A stretch of DNA of 64,000 nt from Rhizobium leguminosarum (lineage in GTDB: Bacteria > Pseudomonadota > Alphaproteobacteria > Rhizobiales > Rhizobiaceae). Below, one piece after another: positions 46,146-54,692 of this stretch. The position numbers and the translations under genes were made by a program. The DNA lies in contig NZ_JAGIOR010000004.1 in NCBI RefSeq assembly GCF_017876795.1, positions 62,001 to 126,000 of the forward strand, written 5' to 3'. The notes under the pieces were generated by a model that worked only from the letters and a program-made list of their open reading frames with translations, was not told where the DNA came from and did no database searches. Numbering within the stretch: the first letter of the stretch is position 1; each line of letters opens with the position of its first letter.

Positions 46146-46571
46146 ATGGATGAAGATGCTCCTAAACTGCAGGTGCGGCTTGTTGGTCGCGACGGCCGCC
46201 GTCGATATGACCCTGCCTCTCGAGACCAGCTTGTCGCAGCGTGTTTAGAGCCCGGCGTTTCGGTCTCTCGGCTGGCGCTGGAACACGGCGTGAATGCTAA
46301 TCTTGTTCGGAAGTGGATGAAGAAGGCCAGAGAGGAGCGTCCTTTGCCTGTGGTCTCGCCGTTCGTTCCGGTTCAGATTGCTCCGGATATGCACTCGGCT
46401 GCTGCCGGCAATTTACTGATGAAGACCGAGCCATTGGGCAAGCGCTCTCATGCATCCAACAAGGTGAGCGCGTTGCTGCCGAACGGGGTTAGCCTGACGG
46501 TCGAGTGCGACGATTTGGATGGGCTGACAGCGATCATAGGAGCGTTGGGTCATGTTCAGACTGGGCGCTGA
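46146..46571 (+). CDS. tnpA: IS66 accessory protein TnpA
   Basis: The product starts MDEDAPKLQVRLVGRDGRRR and has the helix-turn-helix LVAACLEPGVSVSRLALEHG, VNANLVRKWMKKARE. The end (ALLPNGVSLTVECDDLDGLT) is IS66-like. It overlaps tnpB by 20 nt. It differs clearly from the TnpA at 42.2 kb, so the two IS66 elements are not copies of each other. Confidence 0.92.
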   Translation: MDEDAPKLQVRLVGRDGRRRYDPASRDQLVAACLEPGVSVSRLALEHGVNANLVRKWMKKAREERPLPVVSPFVPVQIAPDMHSAAAGNLLMKTEPLGKRSHASNKVSALLPNGVSLTVECDDLDGLTAIIGALGHVQTGR

Positions 46572-46905
46572 TCTCAAGGTCTACCTGCATCGCGAACCGA
46601 TCGACTTTCGTGCGGGCATCAACAGCCTTGCGGTCCTGGTCCAGGAGACGATGGCGCTGGATCCCTTTGCGCCTGCGGTCTTTGCCTTTTGCAATCGCCG
46701 TCGCGACCGGATGAAGCTCCTGTTCTTTGATCGGTCCGGTTTTGTGATGGTCCTGAAGAAATTGACGGAAGACAGGTTCAGATGGCCACGCCGAGAGACT
46801 GCGGTGGTGACGCTTTCGACCGAGCAGCTTCACTGGATACTTGACGGCATCGATATCGACGCGATGATCCGCCATCCGGTGCGGCAATATGAGATCGCCG
46901 GTTAA
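46552..46905 (+). CDS. tnpB: IS66 accessory protein TnpB
   Basis: The 117-residue product follows the Orf2 pattern: KVYLHREPIDFRAGINSLAV, PAVFAFCNRRRDRMKLLFFD, RSGFVMVLKKLTEDRFRWPR. Intact and overlapping tnpA, as usual in IS66. Confidence 0.94.
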   Translation: MFRLGADLKVYLHREPIDFRAGINSLAVLVQETMALDPFAPAVFAFCNRRRDRMKLLFFDRSGFVMVLKKLTEDRFRWPRRETAVVTLSTEQLHWILDGIDIDAMIRHPVRQYEIAG

Positions 46906-48365
46906 AGGTGGCGAATTGAGCTGTTGACGCAAAGGGGCGGTTCAGATTCAAGAATCGGATGGTACGAACCGGTGATCCTGATGTTGCAGCGCTGATGGCG
47001 CAGTTGGCGGCAAATGCTGCCGAAATCGCCGCGCTTAAAGCCGAGAAGGAAGCGCTCTCGCGCCGGGTCGTCAAGCTGGAAGAAGAGCTGGCACTGGCTA
47101 GGCTCCATCGCTTTGCCCCACGCAGCGAAAAGCATATTGATCGCCTCTTCAACGAAGCCGAAGAGGCTGCAGACGAAGATGACAGTGGCGACGGTGATGA
47201 CGTCGTCGATCTCCCGGACACAGGCCTGCCGCCGGTCGAGAGCAGCGCGGGAAAGAAGCGGGGCCGCAGGCCTCTGCCGAAAGACTTGCCGCGTGAGCGT
47301 GTCGAATATGACCTTCCCAACGATCAGAAGGCCTGCCCCTGCTGCGATAGTCAAATGCATCGCATGGGCGAGGCCGTTACCGAGCAGCTCCATATCGAGG
47401 TCAAGGCAAAGGTCCTGCAGAATGTGCGGTTCAAGTATGCTTGCCGCCATTGTGACCGCACCGGGATCAACACGCCCGTCGTGATCGCCCCGATGCCGAC
47501 GCAGCCCCTGCCGGGGAGCATCGCGACGGCCTCGACACTGGCCTTCGCGCTCGTCCACAAGTACGTCGATGGCACACCGCTCTACCGCGTGGCGCAGACA
47601 TTCGAGCGGGCCGGCGTTCCGATCAGCCGTGGCGCCCTTGCTCACTGGGTCATCGGTTCGAGCGAAAAGCATCTGCATCGCATCTATGATGCACTGAAGC
47701 TGCGGCTCCGATCGCAGCCTCTCATTCATGGTGATGAGACAACCGTTCAAGTCCTCAAGGAAAAGGACAAGGAGGCCACCAGCACATCGTATATGTGGGC
47801 GTATCGCAGCGGCGAGGACAGCGACCAGCCGGTCGTGCTTCTCGATTATCAGCCGGGCCGCGGCCAGATCCACCCGCAGACCTTCCTCGGTGACTACCGC
47901 GGCATATTGGTGAGCGATGGCTACACCGCGTGGCGCACATTACATAGCGCAACCCATGTTGGATGCATGGCTCATTCTCGGCGGCGCTTCGTCGAAGCCC
48001 TCAAGACCAGAAAGAAAGGTGGCGGCCCGCCGGAGCAAGCTCTCAGGTTCTTCGAGCAGCTCTACCGGATCGAAAGGAAGGCGCGAGACGAAAAGCCCGA
48101 CGTCGGTGAAACGCAGGCCGACTGCATTCACCGCTTCCGGCAACAGCACAGCTTGCCTGTCCTGAACGCCCTGAAGACGTGGCTCGACGATATCGCGCCG
48201 AAGGTCGTGCCGGACACCAAGCTCGGCGATGCTGTGTCCTACACCCTGAACCAATGGGACTACCTGACACGCTACACCAGCGACGGCAGGATGCCGATCG
48301 ATAACAACATTCTGGAACGCGACATCAGAGTTTTTGCCGGACCTGAGTCATTGTGCACTCCTTCT

Positions 48366-50435
48366 CTAAGTGTCTGTAAACATTGGAAGCGTCTCCGTGT
48401 CAGTTGTGCGACACGGGCGGCCCTTTCGGGCTATAGCCGCTTGGACCGTCGCCGAAGCCAGGTCGCTGGCGCGGATTTGATACGGCGCGCCGGGAACCAC
48501 CTGCTCGGCAGACAGCACGTTCGTCTTGATCAGGTGGCGTATCCGATGATTGGTCACGCCCAAAACCGTCGCAGCCTCTGTCATGGTCAGCCATTCGCCG
48601 TCCTTGTCCGCTGATTTGTACGCGTGGATTGCGCGAACGCGCCTCACAGAAGCGACACGGTGCGCAGTCCAGGTTTTTCCTTGCCCCGTGGGCATGCCCA
48701 TTCGATTAAGCGATGCGGCGATATGTTCATCGGACCAGCGTCCAGCCATGCTGCGCATCACCGCCAAAGCATCCTCGGTGGTGGCACAGCCGTGTTCGCC
48801 GCTCTGAGGCTTGCGAACTTTCAACTCCGAGTGCTTGCCGCCTTTCCAATGAATCGTCAGCACCACATCTCGAACCGCATCGTCGACATCGACAACAATG
48901 TCGGCGATCAACGTACGCAAGAGCTGCTGGCGCACACGCATGCTCACATCGGGCGAATCCCAGGCAGCCTGTAGATTGTCTGCAAGGTTGGCAAAGGTGC
49001 CCGGATCAACCTCGATGGTTGAAGGACTTTCGGCAGGCTTGCGCACTTCCAGATCACGCACGCGGCGTAGCGCAGCTTCCCAATTCTTCTCAAGCTGCGC
49101 GGCTATGAGACGGTTGTCGGGATCGCATGCTGCGTAGCGGCGCTCGGCAAGGCTGGCCTCGTAGCGAGCCTGTTGTAGCTCCAAGTCGTGAATGTGGCGC
49201 TGGTCTTCTTGGCGCTCTCGGTGCATCCGCTCTGCTTCAAAGGTCGCTTCGATCGCTAACGGTTCTACCGCGCGCAACAACTCGCGCGCAACCGCCGCAT
49301 CGACCTTCAGGCCGCCGAACGTCATGCAACGGGGCAAGCCCATCATCAGATTCTGTTTGTCGCAGCGATAGACAGGACTTTGTGGATTGCCAGTATAGGC
49401 AACACTCAGCCGCCGCCCACACCGTCCGCAGGTTAGGAGACCCGATAATAGCGCTTTGCCGCCGCGGCCCGATTTGGTCCCGCCCGAGCGGCCATAATTA
49501 TTGAGCGCCAATTGCTGTTGGTTGCGCTCGTACTCGTCCCAACTGATGTAACCTTCGTGATGGTCCCGGATCATCACCTCCCAGGTGCCGACGGGCTTGC
49601 CATGCCCATAGCTGCGACGCGCTCGTCCATCAACGATGGCAGTTCGCTTCTCGCTCTTCCCATAGACGTAGACGCCGGCGTAGAAGGGGTTTTTGAGGAT
49701 GCCGATAACATTGCGATAACGGACTGGCGTCCAGACGAAGCTGGTCATGCGACCTTCATCCGACGGTCGCGGGAAGTGGATCTGATCTTTCGTCATCGAT
49801 AGCAGCACCTGACGCGCACTTCCAAGCTCGTGGAAACGGGCGAATATGGATCGGATCACGTCTTGCAGACGCAGATCGGGGTCCAGTCCAAGCCCCGCCT
49901 CGCGATGCCAAATGTAGCCGAACGGAACGGAAAGTCGCAATTCGCCGCGCCGCGCTTTCGATCTGGCGGCGTCGAGCATGCGGGCTCTCAGCACGCCCAG
50001 TTCGAACTCGCTGATACTGCCCTTCATCCCCAGCAGCAGACGATCATTGGGCCGACAGGGATTGTAGATACCGTCGTGATCTATGACGCGGGCTTCAACA
50101 AGGCCGCATAGTTCGAGCAGATGGTGCCAGTCGCGGCCGTTACGTGCGAGGCGTGAGGCGTCGAAGCAAAAAACGGCACCAACTTTGCCGGCGCACAGCA
50201 GGGCGACGAGACGATCGAAGCCGGGTCGCGCGACCGTTCCGCTGGCGGAGCGCCCCAGGTCGTCATCAATGACCTCAATGTCGATAAAGCCGCGTTGTCG
50301 CGCGACGTCAACAAGATCGTACTGTCGTCGCTGGCCTTCCAGATTGGTCATCACCTGCGACTGCGTGGATTGCCGTACGTAAACGATGGCCTTGCGTGCG
50401 AGTAACGCTGCCGGCATTAAATCAGTGCTGGTCAT
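48366..50435 (-). CDS. Large serine recombinase
   Basis: The 689-residue product has the resolvase catalytic domain (residues about 15-150) with the nucleophile Ser in IVYVRQSTQSQV and the arginine motifs DDLGRSASG and ASRLARNGRDW. A recombinase domain follows, then a zinc ribbon (LLTCGRCGRRLSVAY...YRCDKQ), a coiled-coil (HRERQEDQRHIHDLELQQAR) and a C-terminal helix-turn-helix of the excisionase type (WLTMTEAATVLGVTNHRIRH). It cuts and rejoins DNA at short core sites and should mobilise this element. The start overlaps the small gene upstream by 14 nt. Confidence 0.93.
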   Translation of the reverse strand: MTSTDLMPAALLARKAIVYVRQSTQSQVMTNLEGQRRQYDLVDVARQRGFIDIEVIDDDLGRSASGTVARPGFDRLVALLCAGKVGAVFCFDASRLARNGRDWHHLLELCGLVEARVIDHDGIYNPCRPNDRLLLGMKGSISEFELGVLRARMLDAARSKARRGELRLSVPFGYIWHREAGLGLDPDLRLQDVIRSIFARFHELGSARQVLLSMTKDQIHFPRPSDEGRMTSFVWTPVRYRNVIGILKNPFYAGVYVYGKSEKRTAIVDGRARRSYGHGKPVGTWEVMIRDHHEGYISWDEYERNQQQLALNNYGRSGGTKSGRGGKALLSGLLTCGRCGRRLSVAYTGNPQSPVYRCDKQNLMMGLPRCMTFGGLKVDAAVARELLRAVEPLAIEATFEAERMHRERQEDQRHIHDLELQQARYEASLAERRYAACDPDNRLIAAQLEKNWEAALRRVRDLEVRKPAESPSTIEVDPGTFANLADNLQAAWDSPDVSMRVRQQLLRTLIADIVVDVDDAVRDVVLTIHWKGGKHSELKVRKPQSGEHGCATTEDALAVMRSMAGRWSDEHIAASLNRMGMPTGQGKTWTAHRVASVRRVRAIHAYKSADKDGEWLTMTEAATVLGVTNHRIRHLIKTNVLSAEQVVPGAPYQIRASDLASATVQAAIARKGRPCRTTDTETLPMFTDT

Positions 50436-50601
50436 CGTTGAGCTCCTCGACGACCAGTCCGGCCGCCTGCATCAGCAGGCAGGCCAGTGTCGATATCGCC
50501 GTCTTGCGATCCTTGTCGCTCAGTCCGTCGAGCGTCCGGGTTTTGAATATCAGGTTGAGTTGCCGGCCTGACGCCGGCACCAGCGTATTGCGGGATCTCA
50601 T
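50422..50601 (-). CDS. Small recombinase-associated protein
   Basis: The 59-residue product (MRSRNTLVPASGRQLNLIFK, TRTLDGLSDKDRKTAISTLA, CLLMQAAGLVVEELNDDQH) is mostly helical and ends inside the recombinase start, so it is translationally coupled to it. A longer start at 50631 is possible. A role as a helper or directionality factor is a guess from its position; I recognise no family. Confidence 0.6.
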   Translation of the reverse strand: MRSRNTLVPASGRQLNLIFKTRTLDGLSDKDRKTAISTLACLLMQAAGLVVEELNDDQH

Positions 50602-50917
50602 CGTCTTCCTCCTGAGTGATTCTACGTCCACCTCGGAAGAGTGATGCCTTGTCGCCGCCGGTGACCAGCCTGTTCAGTTCGATCAGCGCCGCAAGATCGA
50701 CGCGTGGCGTTCCCATGGTCATGCCGCCGCACACCACAGGATCAGTCATCCATCCCGAAATCGAGACCACGACACCTGTCGGTCCCATGACCTTTAGAAA
50801 CCGGCCTGTCGCTCGTTGTTCGACACGGCGAATGGAGACCCTCTGGCCGAAATACGGATGCCAGCGGTAATGGACCTCGACTTCATCGCCGACATGGGCA
50901 GAATGAACGGGGCATTG
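50432..50917 (-). CDS. DUF5372-like element-associated protein, start unclear
   Basis: The minus frame from the very edge of the element reads QCPVHSAHVGDEVEVHYRWH, PYFGQRVSIRRVEQRATGRF, LKVMGPTGVVVSISGWMTDP, VVCGGMTMGTPRVDLAALIE. This resembles the DUF5372-type proteins that accompany transposons and recombinases. No start codon lies before ATG 50788 inside the element, so the N-terminus is either cut off or was supplied by flanking DNA. The last 40 codons overlap the small gene in another frame and are probably not meaningful. Confidence 0.5.
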   Translation of the reverse strand, partial: QCPVHSAHVGDEVEVHYRWHPYFGQRVSIRRVEQRATGRFLKVMGPTGVVVSISGWMTDPVVCGGMTMGTPRVDLAALIELNRLVTGGDKASLFRGGRRITQEEDDEIPQYAGAGVRPATQPDIQNPDARRTERQGSQDGDIDTGLPADAGGRTGRRGAQR

Positions 50918-51646
50918 CGACCGGAAGAAAATCGTGGCTGTTCAGCGACACCACTGACGGAGCCAAGGCCAGCGCCGTGATCTACAGTCTGATGCTCACT
51001 TGCCGCGCCTGCGGGATCGACCCACTCACCTGGCTGCGCCATGTGCTAACTGAGCTGCCGAAGCGCGACGAAGCGGCCGACATCGTCGACCTGCTACCGT
51101 TCAACTTCTCCAAAACCGCGGCGCACTAACAGAGCCGGATATCGCCACTAATGCGAGGGCGGTTCAGCGGTGCCGCAGCCGTCAATGCGCATGGAAAATC
51201 GCGCTTAGTGCGGCTGCAAAGCCGGTGAAAGATAGTTGATGAAAGTTCAATACGGAGAAGAAGTGGCGAATCACTCTGACCCCGAGTCATGCGGGGCACA
51301 TCGCGAGGTGTGCGTCGAAGCGTTGACAGGGGAAACCGGCAGGCCGGCCATAGAGCCGCGAAATGATTCATTCGGGATGCCGACGCTGTTAAGCGAAGCG
51401 GAAGGCAACACGGTGCATGGCGTCAATCGCAAGCCATGCCCCGATCCCGCGCGGTCGGAGACCCTGTGCATGCCGGGAAGTCTTTCATACGGAAGCAGCG
51501 AGATCTCATCAGTGTCCAGTGCAAATGGACTGGACGGGACTGGGAAGGTCGTTGACCACAATCCAGTCATCCACGCTGATGAGAAGTCGGATACGCCCAT
51601 AGTACCGCAGAAGTTGCCGAACAAGGGAGATGATCCTGCGGAGGCA

Positions 51647-52951
51647 ATGGAGGGAAGGGGTGTAATCGGAGGGAACGTCTTTGAAACTCCAGCGTGCCGG
51701 ACACAGAGCCGGATCAAACACGCTTCGATGGGTATCGAGGGCGTACGGGAAGCCGCCAGACGGGACCCGAAGTTGCGTTTCACGGCGCTGATGCACCACA
51801 TCACTCCGACGCTATTGGTGGAGAGCTTCCATGCGCTCCGCAAGCAGGCGGCGAGCGGCGTGGATGGCGTGACGTGGTACGACTATGAGATGATACTCGA
51901 AGGGCGCGTGCACGAACTACACCGGGAGATTCAATCTGGTGCATATCGTGCACAACCGTCCCGACGGGTCTACATTCCGAAGAATGACGGAAGACTCCGT
52001 CCCCTCGGCATTGCAGCGTTGGAAGAAAAGGTCGTGCAAATGGCCGTATCCACGGTCCTGAACGCGATCTATGAGCAAGACTTCCTGGGCTTCTCATACG
52101 GGTTCCGACAAGGAAGGGGGCAGCATGACGCGCTGGACGCCTTGTGGGTTGGGATCGACAAGCGGAAGATCAACTGGATACTGGACGCGGATATTCGCTC
52201 GTTTTACGATGAAATCGATCACGAGTGGATGGTTCGTTTCCTGTCGCATCGAGTGGGTGACCGCCGGCTGATACGTCTGATCCACAAATGGCTGAAAGCG
52301 GGCACGATTGAGGATGGCCGCCGCGTCGCATCAACGCGAGGAACCCCTCAAGGCTCTGTAATTAGCCCCGTGCTATCGAATATCTACCTGCATTACGCAT
52401 TGGATTTATGGGTCCAGCAATGGCGTACTCGAAATGCTAAAGGCGACGTGATCATTGTACGTTATGCCGATGACAGCGTGATTGGGTTCCAGTACGAAGG
52501 AGAGGCGCAGCGCTTCCTGCAAGCATTGCGGGAGCGTCTCGCACAATTTGGCTTGCAACTACACCCGGATAAGACGCGGCTAATACGCTTTGGGCGGTAT
52601 GCTGCGCGACAATGCCGGGAGCGTGGTATCCGCAAGCCAGAAACCTTCGACTTTCTGGGGTTCACGCATTGCTGCGGCAGGCGTCGCAATGATGGAGGCT
52701 TCAAGATCGTCCGTTTGACGATCAAGAAGCGCATGCGCACGACGCTGACGACCATTCGGGAAACGCTCATGCGGCGACGCCATGAACCAGTGGCAGTGGT
52801 AGGTCGATGGCTACGGCAAGTGTTACAGGGGTATTTGAACTACCATGCGGTGCCAGACAATCTACGACGATTGGGAGGGTTCCGCTGGGAAGTTGGTCGC
52901 GCTTGGCGACACGCTTTAATGCGTCGAAGCCAGCGAAACCGCATGTCTTGA
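51647..52951 (+). CDS. ltrA: Group II intron reverse transcriptase/maturase, C-terminus frameshifted
   Basis: The frame is open from 51236, but the part before 51647 lies in the ribozyme; MEGRGVIGGNVFETPACRTQ fits the usual start of this family. RT blocks are clear: RVYIPKNDGRLRPLGIAALE, AIYEQDFLGFSYGFRQGRGQ, WILDADIRSFYDEIDHEWM, TPQGSVISPVLSNIYL and the catalytic VRYADD. Domain X follows (GRWLRQVLQGYLNYHAVPDN). The frame ends at 52951 after RSQRNRMS; a shifted frame continues DRFQRLLRKYLPPCRLLHPH, PDARFTVT, the normal tail. A loss of about 2 nt at tcttgatcg explains this. Reverse transcriptase may still fold; DNA-binding and target entry may be impaired. Confidence 0.88.
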   Translation: MEGRGVIGGNVFETPACRTQSRIKHASMGIEGVREAARRDPKLRFTALMHHITPTLLVESFHALRKQAASGVDGVTWYDYEMILEGRVHELHREIQSGAYRAQPSRRVYIPKNDGRLRPLGIAALEEKVVQMAVSTVLNAIYEQDFLGFSYGFRQGRGQHDALDALWVGIDKRKINWILDADIRSFYDEIDHEWMVRFLSHRVGDRRLIRLIHKWLKAGTIEDGRRVASTRGTPQGSVISPVLSNIYLHYALDLWVQQWRTRNAKGDVIIVRYADDSVIGFQYEGEAQRFLQALRERLAQFGLQLHPDKTRLIRFGRYAARQCRERGIRKPETFDFLGFTHCCGRRRNDGGFKIVRLTIKKRMRTTLTTIRETLMRRRHEPVAVVGRWLRQVLQGYLNYHAVPDNLRRLGGFRWEVGRAWRHALMRRSQRNRMS

Positions 52952-53044
52952 TCGTTTCCAAAGACTGCTTCGCAAATACCTGCCACCATGTCGGCTGTTG
53001 CATCCGCATCCAGATGCTCGGTTCACCGTCACAACATCCGATAG

Positions 53045-53078
53045 GAGCCGTATGCGGTAGTTCCGCACGTACGGATCT
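53045..53078 (+). ncRNA. Group II intron domain V
   Basis: The 34-nt hairpin GAGCCGTATGCGG-tagtt-CCGCACGTACGGATC has the catalytic AGC-like triad region at its base and the two-base bulge typical of domain V. It marks the ribozyme core and fixes the intron orientation as plus. Confidence 0.85.
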
Positions 53079-53443
53079 GGCCGGGGGGCGATGGGCAACC
53101 ATCGTCCCTACCGGGACCACAGAACGCGGCTTCATGATTGCACAAGAGCCTGCCGTTGGAAGCGTAAGGAGCGGGGCAGTCGGTCCCGCTTCCCCTTCGG
53201 GTAACTCAGTTGAAGCTCCTGCGGCTGCCCTGGGTCCGCTCCTTGCGCGTCGAGAATTCCTGAAATCCCGGCCCTTGGCCGGCGCTATTCTGGTTTCTCC
53301 AATATTCTTCATGTTTGCAGGATCACGCCTGCCTGCTGTCAGTCGCGCAGCTTGCGACCGCTACCCGCGAGCTGCTGCATCTTGCAATTCCGATCTATGC
53401 GGACTAAATGTGGTTACGTAACTACGAATGCGGGAGGCTTGCG

Positions 53444-53698
53444 ATGACCGTCACCACGCTTTCAGGCCGGGAGCTCAATCAGGACCTTGGCCGCGCAAAG
53501 CGGGCCACCAAGGATGGGCCTGTCATCATCACTGACAGGGGACGGCCTGCGCATGTCCTTTTGTCGTTCGAGGAGTACAAGCGGCTTACCGGCAAAATGC
53601 GGACGCTTGGTGAGATGCGCGCCGCACCGGGGGCGGAAGATGTTGACTTGCCCCTCCTGCAGCGCACGGAACATGCCCGGCCGGTCGATCTGTCTTGA
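53444..53698 (+). CDS. Phd/YefM-family antitoxin
   Basis: The 84-residue product (MTVTTLSGRELNQDLGRAKR, DGPVIITDRGRPAHVLLSFE, EYKRLTGK) has the standard prevent-host-death fold pattern; the tail PLLQRTEHARPVDLS would bind the toxin. GGGAGG precedes ATG 53444. Its TGA overlaps the ATG of the PIN toxin by one base. It lies about 325 bp beyond the nested IS66 end. Confidence 0.9.
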   Translation: MTVTTLSGRELNQDLGRAKRATKDGPVIITDRGRPAHVLLSFEEYKRLTGKMRTLGEMRAAPGAEDVDLPLLQRTEHARPVDLS

Positions 53699-54123
53699 TG
53701 CTATTGCTCGATACCAATGTCGTCTCCGAACTGCGCAAGGCTACGAGCGGCAAGGCTGATCCCAATGTTGTGGTCTGGAACGAAACCGTCGATCCGGCCG
53801 AAACCTTCATTTCATCGGTCGTCCTGCATGAACTGGAGATTGGCGTTCGGCTGGTGGAGCATAATGATGCAGCCGCCGGAAAGGTGCTGCGCAACTGGCT
53901 GGAAAATACCGTTCTCACTGCGTTTTCCGGCCGAATCCTGCCTCTGGACCAGGTGGCGGCAGTTCAGACGGCCCAATGGCATGTGCCTAATCCCAAGCCG
54001 ATCAATGACGCCTATATTGCGGCGACGGCATTCACTCGCCGTATGACGCTGGTCACGCGCAATATCAAAGATTTCGAGGGCATCGGAGTCGCACTCGTGA
54101 ATCCGTGGAATCTCCCGACATAG
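53698..54123 (+). CDS. VapC/FitB-type PIN-domain toxin
   Basis: The PIN metal-binding residues are visible in MLLLDTNVVSELRK, SSVVLHELEIGV and KPINDAYIAATA with LVTRNIKDFEG. The 141-residue size and order suit FitB/VapC ribonucleases. The start is set at ATG 53698, directly on the antitoxin stop (TGATG). No damage is seen, so this pair should be functional. Confidence 0.92.
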   Translation: MLLLDTNVVSELRKATSGKADPNVVVWNETVDPAETFISSVVLHELEIGVRLVEHNDAAAGKVLRNWLENTVLTAFSGRILPLDQVAAVQTAQWHVPNPKPINDAYIAATAFTRRMTLVTRNIKDFEGIGVALVNPWNLPT

Positions 54124-54568
54124 CACTCTTGAGAATCCACAGCGATCGTTCGTGTGACGCAATTAATCGTAGAACCGCCTGATCAGGGATTTGTCGAACA
54201 TCATTCTTACTGTGGGGCCGTCCGCTCGGTGAGCAGACCGCGCTCTATGCCGATGTCGGCCTTCTGCCACCTCCGCCGGTCCCGGTCACAATCGCTTGTC
54301 CAGCAGTTGCTGATGCACCCGGCTATGAGGTCCTATCCGGGCCACTTCCATTTGTTCGGTCAGGCCAGTGAAGCCGGTCCATCTTTTTCCGCGCCAGTCC
54401 GCAGAGCGGACCTGTGAAGATGCCTCGCCTTCCGCCCCACTCCACTATATCGATCGCGGAGCCTCCATGCTGCTGTGATATTCATGTCCTTCTGGGTCGT
54501 CTGGCAGACCTCCAAGACTGCCGTCGGCGTCATGCTATTTCCTCTTCCAGTATTTTGAATGCGGGTTT
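54124..54568. other. Gene-poor stretch
   Basis: A plus frame at about 54208-54375 reads LLWGRPLGEQTALYADVGLL, PPPPVPVTIACPAVADAPGY, EVLSGPLPFVRSGQ and a stop; it looks like a relic of an unidentified protein. Nothing else is seen. Confidence 0.35.
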
Positions 54569-54610
54569 CGCAAAGTACAGGACAAGGATTTCAGTAAGTT
54601 GCGGACAAAA
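54569..54610 (+). repeat. IS21-type terminal direct repeats
   Basis: TTTCGCAAAGTACAGGACAA and, 23 bp on, TTTCAGTAAGTTGCGGACAA form two direct repeats (AAGT-x-x-xGGACAA core) some 80 bp before the istA remnant. IS21-family ends carry such multiple repeats as transposase-binding sites. Confidence 0.6.
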
Positions 54611-54692
54611 TCTGCGGCGGATTTAGATCGATTTTCGGATTTTCGTGAGCGCCGATCTGGCAATTTGCCCTCGTGTATTGAGCGAGGACCTG

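Larger units (their letters stand above)
48339..50918 (-). mobile_element. Serine-recombinase mobile element inside tnpC
   Basis: The insert is bounded by TTGC on both sides (48335-48338 and 50915-50918); removal of the insert with one TTGC restores tnpC exactly. The 2580-bp unit holds a large serine recombinase, a small overlapping gene, and a third frame that starts at the right edge. No terminal inverted repeats are visible, as expected of serine-recombinase-mobilised elements that cross over at a short core. Confidence 0.88.
46959..51129 (+). pseudogene. tnpC: IS66 transposase TnpC interrupted by a recombinase element
   Basis: The first part (46959-48338) has the coiled-coil start, the zinc segment CPCCDSQMHRMGEAVTEQLH, HGDETTVQVLKEKDKEATST, VSDGYTAWRTLH and ends NNILERDIRVFA, inside the catalytic C-terminal region. 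The second part (50919-51129) resumes TGRKSWLFSDTTDGAKASAV, IYSLMLTCRACGIDPLTWLR and finishes at 51129. The joined codons gtt ttt gc|g acc gga are in frame. The split removes about the last 70 residues from the main frame, so this copy should be inactive unless the insert is excised. Confidence 0.92.
51208..53117 (+). mobile_element. Group II intron with maturase gene
   Basis: The 5' end reads GTGCGGCTGCAAAGCC (51208), the usual GUGYG start. A reverse transcriptase-maturase frame occupies domain IV. Domain V is GAGCCGTATGCGG...CCGCACGTACGGATC (53045-53078) and domain VI is the hairpin gggCGATGGgcaaCCATCGtccc, followed by the branch-type CCTAC and the 3' end GGGAC (AY at 53116-53117). It sits inside the IS66 right inverted repeat between ...CGCTTA and C. 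Confidence 0.87.
46063..53118 (+). mobile_element. IS66-family element expanded by two nested insertions
   Basis: The left end GTAAGCGCGAATTTCTGCGC starts at 46063. The right end reads GCGCATGGAAAATCGCGCTT then A at 51207, directly followed by a group II intron (51208-53117), after which the last C (53118) completes ...CGCTTAC. The 7-mer ACAGAAC lies outside both ends (46056-46062 and 53119-53125), a target duplication that only appears when the intron is removed. tnpA and tnpB are intact; tnpC is split by a serine-recombinase element at 48339-50918. Without the two insertions the element would be about 2.6 kb, normal for IS66. Confidence 0.88.

Noticed and set aside
51236..51646. N-terminal 137 codons of the intron frame as part of the maturase
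   Set aside because: They fall in the ribozyme part of the intron, and the family normally starts near MEGRG...RTQSR.
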